NCBI GenBank assembly: GCA_049999805.1 | Contig: JBNGIO010005939.1 | Span: forward strand, 1 to 22,654 | DNA from: Folioceros fuciformis | Taxonomy: Eukaryota; Anthocerotophyta; Anthocerotopsida; Anthocerotales | Reading direction: 5' to 3' | Length of the DNA stretch: 22,654 nucleotides | Shown here: positions 1 through 9,032 of the stretch, piece by piece | How positions within the stretch are numbered: the first letter of the stretch is position 1 | How the letters are laid out: each line of letters opens with the position of its first letter | The notes under the pieces: generated by a model | The model's database searches: none | Seen by the model: the letters and a program-made list of their open reading frames with translations, nothing else | What the model was told of the DNA's origin: nothing | Position numbers and translations under genes: made by a program

Positions 1-279
1 GTTCCTCCATGCCTTTCTAGGACAAACTGTCTTACTCCTTCGGTGGAACAAAATAAGGTACAATGAGATAGCTGTGGCTACTAAGGGGCAGGGTTTGGGG
101 GTCCTAAGGTTCTCCCACCACATTGAGTTCTTTGTCATGGTTTGTATAAGTTGAATACTTAGGATATAAACTTTCTAAGATGGCTATTCAACATGTTGGT
201 CTCTTCATTTAAAAATTCTTTGCCTTGGCTTTGGACTTTGAAAACCCTATTTGTGTTAGTCTTCTTTCTTCTATTCTTT

Positions 280-431
280 CACCTTCTTGATATAAGCAAC
301 CCTATTTCTTCACCTTCTCGATAAACATAATCCTCATAATCCTAGTCCTTTGCTTGACAACCTCTTTAACCTTTTTGAATTTGGAAACCTTTTTCTTCAT
401 CCTCTTTTCTTTGTGACTTCACCTTCTTGAT
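280..431. repeat. Degenerate CACCTTCTTGAT repeats
   Basis: The motif CACCTTCTTGAT or a one-base variant occurs at 280-291, 311-322 and 420-431. The first and third copies are followed by a similar tail (roughly AAGCAACCC / TTGACAACCCC). A related phrase (ACCTTCTTGTCCTTTAGAGTC) ends at 480 and returns with small changes at 527-548. This looks like an old, decayed repeat within a pyrimidine-rich stretch. No terminal repeats or coding remnant identify it as a particular element. Confidence 0.4.
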
Positions 432-703
432 GTTGACAACCCCATCCCTCCGCATTACTACCTTCTTGTCCTTTAGAGTCTTGCACTTTTATTACTAACA
501 TGAGCCCTCACCACCCCACGGTCCCTACCTTCCTTGTCCTTTGGAGTCCTGTTGTTTTATTTCCTCAATATATTTCTCTTATTTTTATATGGATAATCTC
601 TTTGGCCTTTGTGGTGGGATTTATAGGTGTGATGTATTATTTTTTAATTTTTTATTCTATAATTTTATTTCCTCCTGATAACCTTGGTCTTTGTTAGCTT
701 CAT

Positions 704-718
704 GGGTTTAGGGTTTAG
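704..718 (+). repeat. Interstitial plant telomere-type repeat
   Basis: GGGTTTAGGGTTTAG is just over two units of the Arabidopsis-type telomere repeat TTTAGGG. Such short arrays also act as telo-box promoter elements in plants. No plus-strand gene starts nearby, so the role here is unknown and the copy may be incidental. Confidence 0.45.
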
Positions 719-965
719 ATAGACACAATTGGATTCTTGGCATCTTTGCCTTCTTTATTATATTAAATATATTTTAAAATCAATTATAGATATATATAAT
801 GATCCCCATACTTAGCACAAACAATAAAAGAAGGTTTATCCAAAACAAGGTGAAGTCCTACCAGTCCCTCTGGATTTGCGAGGACATGCGGAAAAGAACT
901 TTCAACCTGTAATTAGGTATAGGCTGGCTTCCTGAATCCAGCCGGCCACGTACCACAACAATGTA

Positions 966-2357
<1,392 letters not shown>

Positions 2358-2570
2358 GACACGTATCTTCGGTCGCCTAGTCCCTTTTGCGGACTCCCAA
2401 CGTGCCCAACCGATACTTCAAGACTGCTGGCACTTCCAAGCGCTCCTCCTGTAACAGCTCGGAGGATACATCAAACTCCTAGTCCCTCCTGGCCTCCAAA
2501 CTGCTATTCCAAACGAAGGCAGAGGAGATTGACATACAGACGTGGATGCAACGTCTGCGGTTGAAGTTTG

Positions 2571-2577
2571 TTTTATA
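2571..2577 (-). promoter_or_regulatory. TATA box of the peroxidase gene
   Basis: The minus strand reads CATATAAAAC here, a good TATAAAA core. It lies about 215 bp upstream of the peroxidase ATG, which puts the likely transcription start near 2545 and gives a 5' UTR of about 185 nt. The position is inferred from the usual 25-35 bp spacing. Confidence 0.55.
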
Positions 2578-3027
2578 TGCCTGGTTGGAAGGCCAGGCCA
2601 GGCCAGTCAAGGCGAGGGGCCGGCCCTGGATGCCAGACGGCCTCGCAAGCTGAATTCAGGAATCGGTGCTCACCGACATCGACGGCGTTTGGGGTAGATC
2701 TAGGCGCCTTCAAGCATCCGTCTCGTTCGCTCTCCGAAGAAGCAACAAAAAGCGAGAAGCGACAGGCGGAAGCCGGAACACTCATCAGGTGCCTGCAGGC
2801 ATTCCAAGCCTGCAGCGGCCTGCATTGGGCGGCCACTTGTTCTCTGGACAGCTAACCACCTCGGTCGGCCCGTAAGACCGCATTTGACTCTACAGTGCCC
2901 ATATGGATGGTAGAATTGTAGATGCCCCCCCTTCCTCTCATTGCGCCTTGGGTGACCAACGATATGGATGGCCATGCGCCATGCTGATTGATGCCCATAG
3001 CCCATTGGCCCGCCACAAGTTGCTGCA

Positions 3028-3035
3028 TATAAATA
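3028..3035 (+). promoter_or_regulatory. Plus-strand TATA box
   Basis: TATAAATA is a strong plant TATA sequence in the context GCATATAAATAGAAC. An inverted CCAAT (ATTGG, in CCCATTGGCC) lies about 20 bp upstream. Transcription would start near 3058-3065. The next recognised plus-strand start codon (PPR gene, 4104) is more than 1 kb away, so the box serves either a long or spliced PPR leader or an unrecognised short transcript. Confidence 0.4.
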
Positions 3036-3890
3036 GAACATGCACACGCCTCCAAACCGGTGCATTGAGATCCACTGCTACTGCCACTGCCTTCGCACAC
3101 CGTGCTTTGGGACGCAAAGTGCGATGCAAAAGCGTGTACCTAGACAAAAGTACAACCTGGAAAGACAAGCCAAGGAAAGCTCCACCCATGTCATGAATCA
3201 CATATGTATCATAACGCATAAATTATAGACGATAGCAGTGTTCGTTAATTATGGATGTGCAGTGTATACCCGTGTGATTGGAATTATGTGTGGATTGTGG
3301 CCGCGCGTCTGTGGCGCGTGATTCCTGACTGTGTCAACTCTTTACGTGGGGAGGAGGATTTCCTGTCCTGACGACAAGGTTTGAGTGGGACCGTACGGTA
3401 CACTCTGGGGAGAGCTGCAATTCCGAGAAACGCACTCGGTGCCCTTTACACGCGATGGCCCATATCCCTTCGCAATGCACACCGTACTGTGGTTGGAATC
3501 TGTGCCAGATGGATCACAACATTTTCAAAGGCTAGGCAGTGGCAGCCCGGAATTCTGCTGCACGCACCAGTGCCCGAGGTCACAAGAGATCACACCGGAT
3601 TCAAGGATGTGGACGCTGGCTGTCCCACGGATGCCGCCGCGATAACTGCCTTCAGAATGTCCTCGGTTTTAGCGTCTCTCTTCTTTGAGGAGGCCGCCGA
3701 AGCTCCACCGGTGGATGTGGGCTACAACGCGTACCACGTACACGTACGCAACAACCTGCCCTGTTGCAGAGAGCATTCAGAGCGCGGCCTTGGGAACCTA
3801 CGAGACGGATTGACCACAGCACAGCCTCTGGGTTTGTGATCCGTTTTCATCGTCGCTTTGTTCATGTGTGGATGTACATGGACAAAGGAG

Positions 3891-3998
3891 TCATGACCCA
3901 TCGACGAACCAGTAGTCATGATCCATGAACGAGGCATTCATGACCCATCATCAACGAAGCAGTGATGAATCATGGACGAAGCAGCCATGACGGGACAA
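3891..3998. repeat. Degenerate minisatellite, TCATGACCCATCRACGAA type
   Basis: About four to five imperfect units of 22-28 bp follow one another. Units begin TCATGACCCATCGACGAACC (3891), TCATGATCCATGAACGAGG (3916) and TCATGACCCATCATCAACGA (3938), then ATCATGGACGAAGCAGCC (3969) and TGACGGGACAATGAATCC. ACGAAGCAG recurs inside two units. The array ends about 105 bp before the PPR start codon, so it probably lies in the promoter or 5' UTR. Confidence 0.6.
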
Positions 3999-4103
3999 TG
4001 AATCCTTCGTGTATCGTCTCCAGGTATCGGAGACTCGAGCCAGCGAATGGCAGTGTGGAGCGGGAAAATTTGAGTCTCGCAAGGGGTCATCGGAGGACTC
4101 GTT

Positions 4104-7100
4104 ATGCGGACGGTTTCAGCGGATTGTACGAGTTGCCGAGCATCGAATTTTTCAGGGGCACCTACCGCTAGTGTGGCATCAAGGAAGCAGGTGTTGGAAA
4201 ACGATGAGGTTGGAATGTGCAGCAGCGTTGGAAGAAAGTCAGCCCATCCGACAGGATATGTGCAGAGTGGTCGGAAGGTTTACCGGGGTTTCTCAGGGAA
4301 GTGGGATAACAGTCAAGAAGAGGAGAGGCTCCGTTCTCCCGATTTGCATCACAGGCAGTCACAAGGGGTCCCCTGGCTGAACAACGTCTGCAAGCCAGCT
4401 GGGGTGGATTGGCAGCTGGATGCCCTGAATATGTGGCCTTATTCAGCCGCCGACTGGATTCCAGCGGATGAAAATGACACTTGCAGATCTGTAGGTCACG
4501 ACAGTGATGTAACGCCTGAAACGGTGAGCAGGTTATGTCAGGAGGGCCTTCTCCCCGAGGCCGTCGAGGCTTTGGGAGTTCTGGTGCGGGCAAATTGCTG
4601 GATTGCCAAATCTCTCCTGTCGAATGTTATGAAGATATGTATAGTGAACAAGGATCTCGTTCTGGGTCGGCGTGTCCATGCTCTCACGGTGAAGAAGGGG
4701 TACCAGTCAGATAAGTTCCTGGGCTTCCACATCCTGCGAATGTACGCTTCTCATGGCAAGTTGCGAGACGCGATGGATGTGTTTGCACTGCTTGCCAAAC
4801 CAGATGCCTTCACGTGGTCCACCATAATTTCTGCCCATGTTAAGCATGGGCAAGAAAAGAAGGCCGTGCAGTTGTATCAGGCGATGCGCAGGTCGAAGGT
4901 GAAGCCAGACGGACATGTGTTTGTGGCGGCCCTTCAGGCTTGTGCAAGGGCGTTGGACTTGAAGGCTGGGCAGCAGGTGCATGCTGACGTCTTTGCTGGG
5001 GGCGCTCAGGGAGATTTGTTTGTCTGCAATGGCTTGGTGAACATGTATGCAAAGTGTGGAAGCTTGGAAGATGCTCACTGTGTGTTTGACGGACTTGGTC
5101 AGAAAGATGTGGTGACATGGAATGGCCTGATTGCAGGCTATTCGCAAAAGGGCTTGGGTCAGGAAGCCCTTCGTCTCTACAGTGATATGCAAGAAGACGG
5201 TTCTGCACCCGATTCTGTGACTTTTTTGTGCCTCCTGCAGGCGTGTGCCAGTCTGGGCGCGTCAGCTTTGGGCAATGGGAAGCAGCTTCACCAGCAGATT
5301 AAAGATCGTGGATATCAGGCTGATGTGTTCATCGGCAGCAGTTTGGTAAACATGTACGCGAAGTGTGGCAGCTTGGAAGATGCCCAGAGAGTGTTTGATG
5401 GCCTTGCTCAAAAAGATGTGGTGACTTGGACTGCTATGATAGCAGGGTACTCCCAACAGGGAATGGGCCTGGAAGCCCTTCGCCTTTACGGTGCCATGCA
5501 AGAAGGAAGCGCAATGGTACTTGATTCTGTCACAATTCTATGCCTCCTGCAGGCTTGTGCTAGTGTGGGCACTCCAGCTCTGGAGAGAGGGAAGCAACTT
5601 CATGCACAGATCACAGAACAGAGACATCAACCTGATGTGTTTGTAGCCACTAGCTTGGTGAACATGTATGTAAAGTGTGGCAGCTTGGAAGACGCCCAAA
5701 GAGTGTTTGACCGACTTGGCCAAAAAGGTGTTGTTACATGGAACGTCATGTTAGCAGGCTATTCACAGCAGGGCATGGGCAAGAAAGCTCTTTCTCTGTA
5801 CAAAGCCATGCAAGAAGGAGGCTATGCTGTCCCTGATTCCGTGACTTTTGTGTGCCTTCTGCAGGCATGTGCAAATCTGGGAACTCCAGCTTTGGAGAAG
5901 GGGAAGGAGCTTCATGCTCAAATCAGAGAACGAGGACATGATGCTGATGTCTTTGTAGCCAACAGCTTAGTAAACATGTATGCCAAGTGTGGCAGCTTGG
6001 AAGAGGCTCAAAAATTGTTTGACGGACTTCGTGAGAAAGATGTGGTGACGTGGAATGCCATGATAGCTGGGTATTCGCAGCAGGGTGTGGGGCAGGAAGC
6101 GCTTGTGTTGTACAGCAGTATGCTAGACGAAGGAATTACTCCCCCCAATTCTGTGACTTTCTCGTGTCTCCTGCAAGCATGTGCAAGTGTGGGCACTGCA
6201 GCCTTGGACATGGGGAAGAAGGCTCATGCACAAATCATGGAAGGAGGTCATCACAGTGATGGGTTTTTATCCAGCGGTTTGGTGAACATGTATGCCAAGT
6301 GTGGCAGCTTGGAAGATGCGCAGAGAGTGTTCGACGGGGTCGGTAAAAAGGAGGTGGTGACGTGGACTGCTCTAATTTCAGGGTATTGTCAGCAGGGCAT
6401 GGGCCAGGAAGCACTTCGTCTCTACGGTGCTATGATGGAAGAAGGCCTGGCTGTACCTGATCCGGTTACTTTTGTTTGCCTCCTGCAAGCATGTGCAATT
6501 GTGGGCACACCAGCTTTGGAGAATGGCAAGCAGCTTCATTTGCAGATTAGGGAACGAGGACTTGGGGATGATGTGTTTGTGGGCAGCAGTTTGGTGAACA
6601 TGTATGCAAAGTGTGGCAGCTTGGAGGATGCTGAAATTGTGTTTGACGAACTTGGTCAAAAGGATCTGGTCACGTGGACTGCTCTAATCGCAGGGTATTC
6701 CCAGCGGGAAATGAGCCACGAAGCCCTTCGTCTGTACAGTGTAATGCAAGTGGAAGGCATCGCCGTCCCTAATGCCGTGACATTTGTGTGCCTCCTGCAG
6801 GCATGTGCAAATGTAGCAGCTTTGCATCTGGGAAGGCAGCTGCACATACAGATTCAAGAGCAAGGACTTCAAGCTGATGTATTTGTAGCTGGCAGTTTGA
6901 TAAACATGTATGGAAAGTCTGGGAGCATGGTCGATGCACAGGAGGTGTTTGATGCAATGGACGACAGAGACGTTGGTGCCTGGAATGCACTGATTGCAGG
7001 CTATACCTGTCAAGGAGATAGTGAAGCGGTCTTTGACCTTGTCCAGAGAATGAGGGAGGATGGCATACAGCCAGTCGATATCACGTTCCTTAGTGTACTA

Positions 7101-7553
7101 ACAGTGTGCAGTCACGCAGGTCTGGTGAACCAAGGATGGGAGTATTTTGAGGATATGACTGAAGACTTCGGCATAACTCCCACAGAAGACCATTACACAT
7201 GCATGGTGGATCTCCTGAGTCGTGCAGGGCAGCTGGATGAAGCACTAGCTCTAGCACAAACCATGCCTGGACTACCTTGTGTTGCAGTGTGGCATACTCT
7301 GTTGGGTGCCTGTCGAAAATGGAGGAACGTAGAGGTGGGCCGCCATGCTTTCGGACAAGCAGTGAAGGCAGACGACAAAGATGCTGCAGCTTATGTCTTG
7401 ATGTCGAACGTATACACCAGTGCTCAGATGTGGAAGGAGGCACAGAAGTTGCAGATGCGGAGAAAGATAATCAGAGCATGGAAGCAGCCGGGTCAGAGTT
7501 TTTGGACAGACGAGGATGGACTGGTACATAGTTTCCTGGCTGGGGATGAGTAG
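4104..7553 (+). CDS. PLS-class PPR protein, E subgroup, no DYW
   Basis: An organellar RNA-binding protein of 1149 aa in one uninterrupted exon. Residues 1 to about 155 resemble no known domain and carry a Ser/Thr/Arg-rich start compatible with a plastid or mitochondrial transit peptide. From about residue 165, P, L and S motifs alternate. The module 'DVFV..SLVNMYAKCGSLEDA' (S), 'VVTWTAMIAGYSQQG' (P), 'SVTFVCLLQACASVG' (L) recurs about eight times, six of them very similar. After 'DHYTCMVDLLSRAGQLDEA' come E motifs starting near residue 1059 (AVWHTLLGACR) and ending at 'VHSFLAGDE'. The protein stops where a DYW deaminase would begin. Known E-class proteins specify C-to-U editing sites and recruit a DYW partner, so editing is the likely role; target and organelle are unknown. 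ATG 4104 is the first in this frame; a start slightly further downstream is possible. Confidence 0.95.
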   Translation: MRTVSADCTSCRASNFSGAPTASVASRKQVLENDEVGMCSSVGRKSAHPTGYVQSGRKVYRGFSGKWDNSQEEERLRSPDLHHRQSQGVPWLNNVCKPAGVDWQLDALNMWPYSAADWIPADENDTCRSVGHDSDVTPETVSRLCQEGLLPEAVEALGVLVRANCWIAKSLLSNVMKICIVNKDLVLGRRVHALTVKKGYQSDKFLGFHILRMYASHGKLRDAMDVFALLAKPDAFTWSTIISAHVKHGQEKKAVQLYQAMRRSKVKPDGHVFVAALQACARALDLKAGQQVHADVFAGGAQGDLFVCNGLVNMYAKCGSLEDAHCVFDGLGQKDVVTWNGLIAGYSQKGLGQEALRLYSDMQEDGSAPDSVTFLCLLQACASLGASALGNGKQLHQQIKDRGYQADVFIGSSLVNMYAKCGSLEDAQRVFDGLAQKDVVTWTAMIAGYSQQGMGLEALRLYGAMQEGSAMVLDSVTILCLLQACASVGTPALERGKQLHAQITEQRHQPDVFVATSLVNMYVKCGSLEDAQRVFDRLGQKGVVTWNVMLAGYSQQGMGKKALSLYKAMQEGGYAVPDSVTFVCLLQACANLGTPALEKGKELHAQIRERGHDADVFVANSLVNMYAKCGSLEEAQKLFDGLREKDVVTWNAMIAGYSQQGVGQEALVLYSSMLDEGITPPNSVTFSCLLQACASVGTAALDMGKKAHAQIMEGGHHSDGFLSSGLVNMYAKCGSLEDAQRVFDGVGKKEVVTWTALISGYCQQGMGQEALRLYGAMMEEGLAVPDPVTFVCLLQACAIVGTPALENGKQLHLQIRERGLGDDVFVGSSLVNMYAKCGSLEDAEIVFDELGQKDLVTWTALIAGYSQREMSHEALRLYSVMQVEGIAVPNAVTFVCLLQACANVAALHLGRQLHIQIQEQGLQADVFVAGSLINMYGKSGSMVDAQEVFDAMDDRDVGAWNALIAGYTCQGDSEAVFDLVQRMREDGIQPVDITFLSVLTVCSHAGLVNQGWEYFEDMTEDFGITPTEDHYTCMVDLLSRAGQLDEALALAQTMPGLPCVAVWHTLLGACRKWRNVEVGRHAFGQAVKADDKDAAAYVLMSNVYTSAQMWKEAQKLQMRRKIIRAWKQPGQSFWTDEDGLVHSFLAGDE
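5030..6905 (+). repeat. Tandem 312-bp repeats inside the PPR gene
   Basis: The motif AACATGTATGCAAAGTGTGG (with small changes) recurs at about 5039, 5348, 5660, 5972, 6284, 6596 and 6902. Successive copies are therefore about 309, 312, 312, 312, 312 and 306 bp apart. Between them, TGTGGTGACATGGAC, GTGACTTTTGTGTGCCTCCTGCAG and similar phrases recur in order. Each unit equals one 104-residue P-L-S triplet. Similarity at the nucleotide level, not only in protein, suggests growth by tandem duplication or gene conversion. Confidence 0.85.
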
Positions 7554-7580
7554 CATAGTTTCCTGGCTGGGGATGAGTAG
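7527..7580 (+). repeat. Exact 27-bp duplication across the PPR stop
   Basis: The 27 bp at 7527-7553, encoding HSFLAGDE and the stop, are repeated without change at 7554-7580. Because 27 is a multiple of three, the second copy keeps the frame and ends in its own TAG. Two weaker copies seem to follow at 7581-7610 and 7611-7642 (CACTACCCATTTTTAGCTAG..., CACTCCCATTGCTC...). The first copy terminates the protein. Confidence 0.85.
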
Positions 7581-8782
7581 CACTACCCATTTTTAGCTAG
7601 GAATGAGAAGCACTCCCATTGCTCTTGGTTGGCCATGGGTAGTGTTTCCCTAGTGTCAGGCGAGCTGAAGCGGGTATTGCAAAGTGAAATGCCTGGAAGG
7701 TGAGAAGCAGCTCCGATGAGCTGCGTTGAACCCTATCGGAACACAAAACTACGAGAAGGCTGCTCTGCAACAGTTGTGAAGAAAGTCCAGTTTTCTCCAG
7801 ACAGGCTGCTGCACCCGATCCTCCTAGGTCCACCATACTTCCCACCTGCTAATGGAAGGCCCATTGCCCTCGCTGTCCCAAACCAGTTTAAACAGCTCTC
7901 GAGACTGGGTAGCACTGGCGACAGCGAAAGGGCCGTCTCCTAAGCTTTACAACGTTCAGGCCCCGGGGCAGAGCTAGTGGTTACTGAGGAACCAGCCACG
8001 AGGTGTGTACAACACGATTTTGTCGTAGCCTTCTCTCCACCCTTGGAGTGGCCGAGCGGCCGAGGAGAAGAAGGCGTTTAAGAATTGTGTTGACGTCCAC
8101 TTAAGGACGGATTTCCGTCATGGGAGGGAGTGGACGATTGACCCAAAGTGTGCAAACAGGGCTACGTGTGGAGCCCGGCCACTTTGTGCAAGAGATGTTT
8201 GGGCTGGAAGACGAGCGAGATTCTTTCAGTTTTGTTCATGAAACCCTGTTAGCAGAAGCTGCTGCTGCTCCATGGCAAGAGCTGTGGAACATCCTAAGGT
8301 TTCCTCATAGCCATCTCACGGTAGCCATCTCACCGGAGGCAATCAAGCTTGAGCCCGCACATATGCTTGGACACGACGTAGACATGGGGCGTACATACAT
8401 ACATTCAACCTCTGCACGATGTCGCAAACAGCATACTGATCACTGGAAAAAACACCATTTTCGCAGGCATCCATAGCCAGTGACTGCAATCACCCTCTGT
8501 GGGCGTCACGAGGACACTCTTCCCAATTCTGTTACGAACCCAGTCGGGATGCCACATTTTTTGTGTTTTCGGCAAACCCAGAAAAGAAAAAAAAATCGAA
8601 AACTATTCATCGCAGGCGGGAGTGTCTCTTTCGAAGGCTGCGGCTACCAGCTGCAAGCAGCCAGACGTTGTAGAGGGCCGCCTTTGAATGCACGCGGACA
8701 GCCAGGAGAGGAGAAGAGTCACCTGCAAGCCTGCGCCCCTTCTTGCTTTCGTACTTATCTGCAATTCACACAGGTTTGAATC

Positions 8783-8813
8783 GGGCCAGGGGGCGAGGGG
8801 GGGAGCAAGGGGG
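8783..8813 (+). promoter_or_regulatory. Potential G-quadruplex upstream of NUP160
   Basis: Four G-runs at 8783-8785, 8789-8793, 8797-8803 and 8809-8813 are separated by loops of 3, 3 and 5 nt (CCA, CGA, AGCAA). This satisfies the usual G3+N1-7 rule for an intramolecular quadruplex. It lies on the coding strand about 220-250 bp upstream of the NUP160 ATG, in promoter or early leader. Folding and function are inference. Confidence 0.5.
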
Positions 8814-8954
8814 AAGGCAGGAAGCAAGTGGGAAAGGAAGGTCACCTGTGCCTGTGACAAGGAGGTGGTGTGAGAAGGCAGCAAGGTTGTGGCAGGAGCG
8901 GATTCGTTGCTGCTCCGAGCAGTGGAGCGGTCGCACCAGGAGCTGGGGACTCAG

Positions 8955-8964
8955 GGGTTTAGGG
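8955..8964 (+). promoter_or_regulatory. Telo-box-like motif before NUP160
   Basis: GGGTTTAGGG (reverse complement CCCTAAACCC) lies 69 bp upstream of the NUP160 ATG. Telo-boxes of this kind are known in promoters of plant housekeeping and translation genes, often near the transcription start. The match is short, so chance is possible. Confidence 0.35.
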
Positions 8965-8976
8965 TCTTGTAGAGAA

Positions 8977-9006
8977 ATGGAGGGGAATATCTTGCAGTTG
9001 CATTGA
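8977..9006 (+). CDS. Possible 9-codon upstream ORF of NUP160
   Basis: ATG at 8977 opens a frame reading MEGNILQLH and stops at 9004-9006, 26 nt before the NUP160 ATG. If the transcript starts upstream of 8977, scanning ribosomes would meet this ORF first and it could reduce NUP160 translation. No promoter evidence fixes the transcript start, so this is tentative. Confidence 0.25.
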   Translation: MEGNILQLH

Positions 9007-9032
9007 GCAGGTCCGTAGACAAGAGAGGTTTC

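Larger units (their letters stand above)
1..965. other. AT-rich gene-free region
   Basis: No convincing gene is visible. The stretch is much richer in A+T than the rest of the window, and its plus strand is dominated by pyrimidine tracts. The only open frame of note (500-697) encodes a low-complexity hydrophobic string typical of T-rich DNA. It lies downstream of the minus-strand peroxidase gene and probably includes that gene's 3' UTR. A minus-strand AATAAA (plus TTTATT at 754-759) sits about 210 bp past the peroxidase stop and is a weak polyadenylation candidate. Degenerate repeats and a short telomere-type motif are listed separately. Confidence 0.6.
2358..4103. other. Intergenic region between divergent genes
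   Basis: This separates the minus-strand peroxidase from the plus-strand PPR gene and should hold both promoters. I see no conserved protein in any frame. The short open frames around 2568-3228 overlap on both strands and look random. Specific elements are the peroxidase TATA box (2571-2577), a plus-strand TATA box (3028-3035) and a degenerate minisatellite (3891-3998). A direct repeat of GGCCA units lies near 2591-2605. Confidence 0.6.
7581..9032. other. Intergenic: PPR 3' end to NUP160 leader
   Basis: This probably contains the PPR 3' UTR and the NUP160 promoter and 5' UTR. No recognised gene is present. An open frame at 8120-8476 (118 aa, acidic start with EMFGLEDERDSFSFVHETLL) is compositionally plausible but matches nothing I know and has no supporting partner exon. 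An A-rich tract lies at 8582-8596. The G-quadruplex motif, telo-box-like motif and short upstream ORF near the NUP160 start are listed separately. No clear TATA box precedes NUP160. Confidence 0.5.

Noticed and set aside
3060-3196. Resemblance to the N-terminus of a plastid photosystem or light-harvesting protein
   Set aside because: Only a transit-peptide-like composition and a few residues match; no mature domain follows before the stop.
4707-7013. Several minus-strand open frames opposite the PPR gene, repeating similar peptides
   Set aside because: They are antisense shadows of the PPR tandem repeats; their mutual similarity follows from the sense strand.
8047-8090. tRNA-Ser/Leu-like start (GTGGCCGAGCGG followed by AAGGCGTTTAAG)
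   Set aside because: The A-box-like words are separated by an extra stretch, there is no B box (GGTTCGAANCC) at a proper distance, and no acceptor stem pairs.
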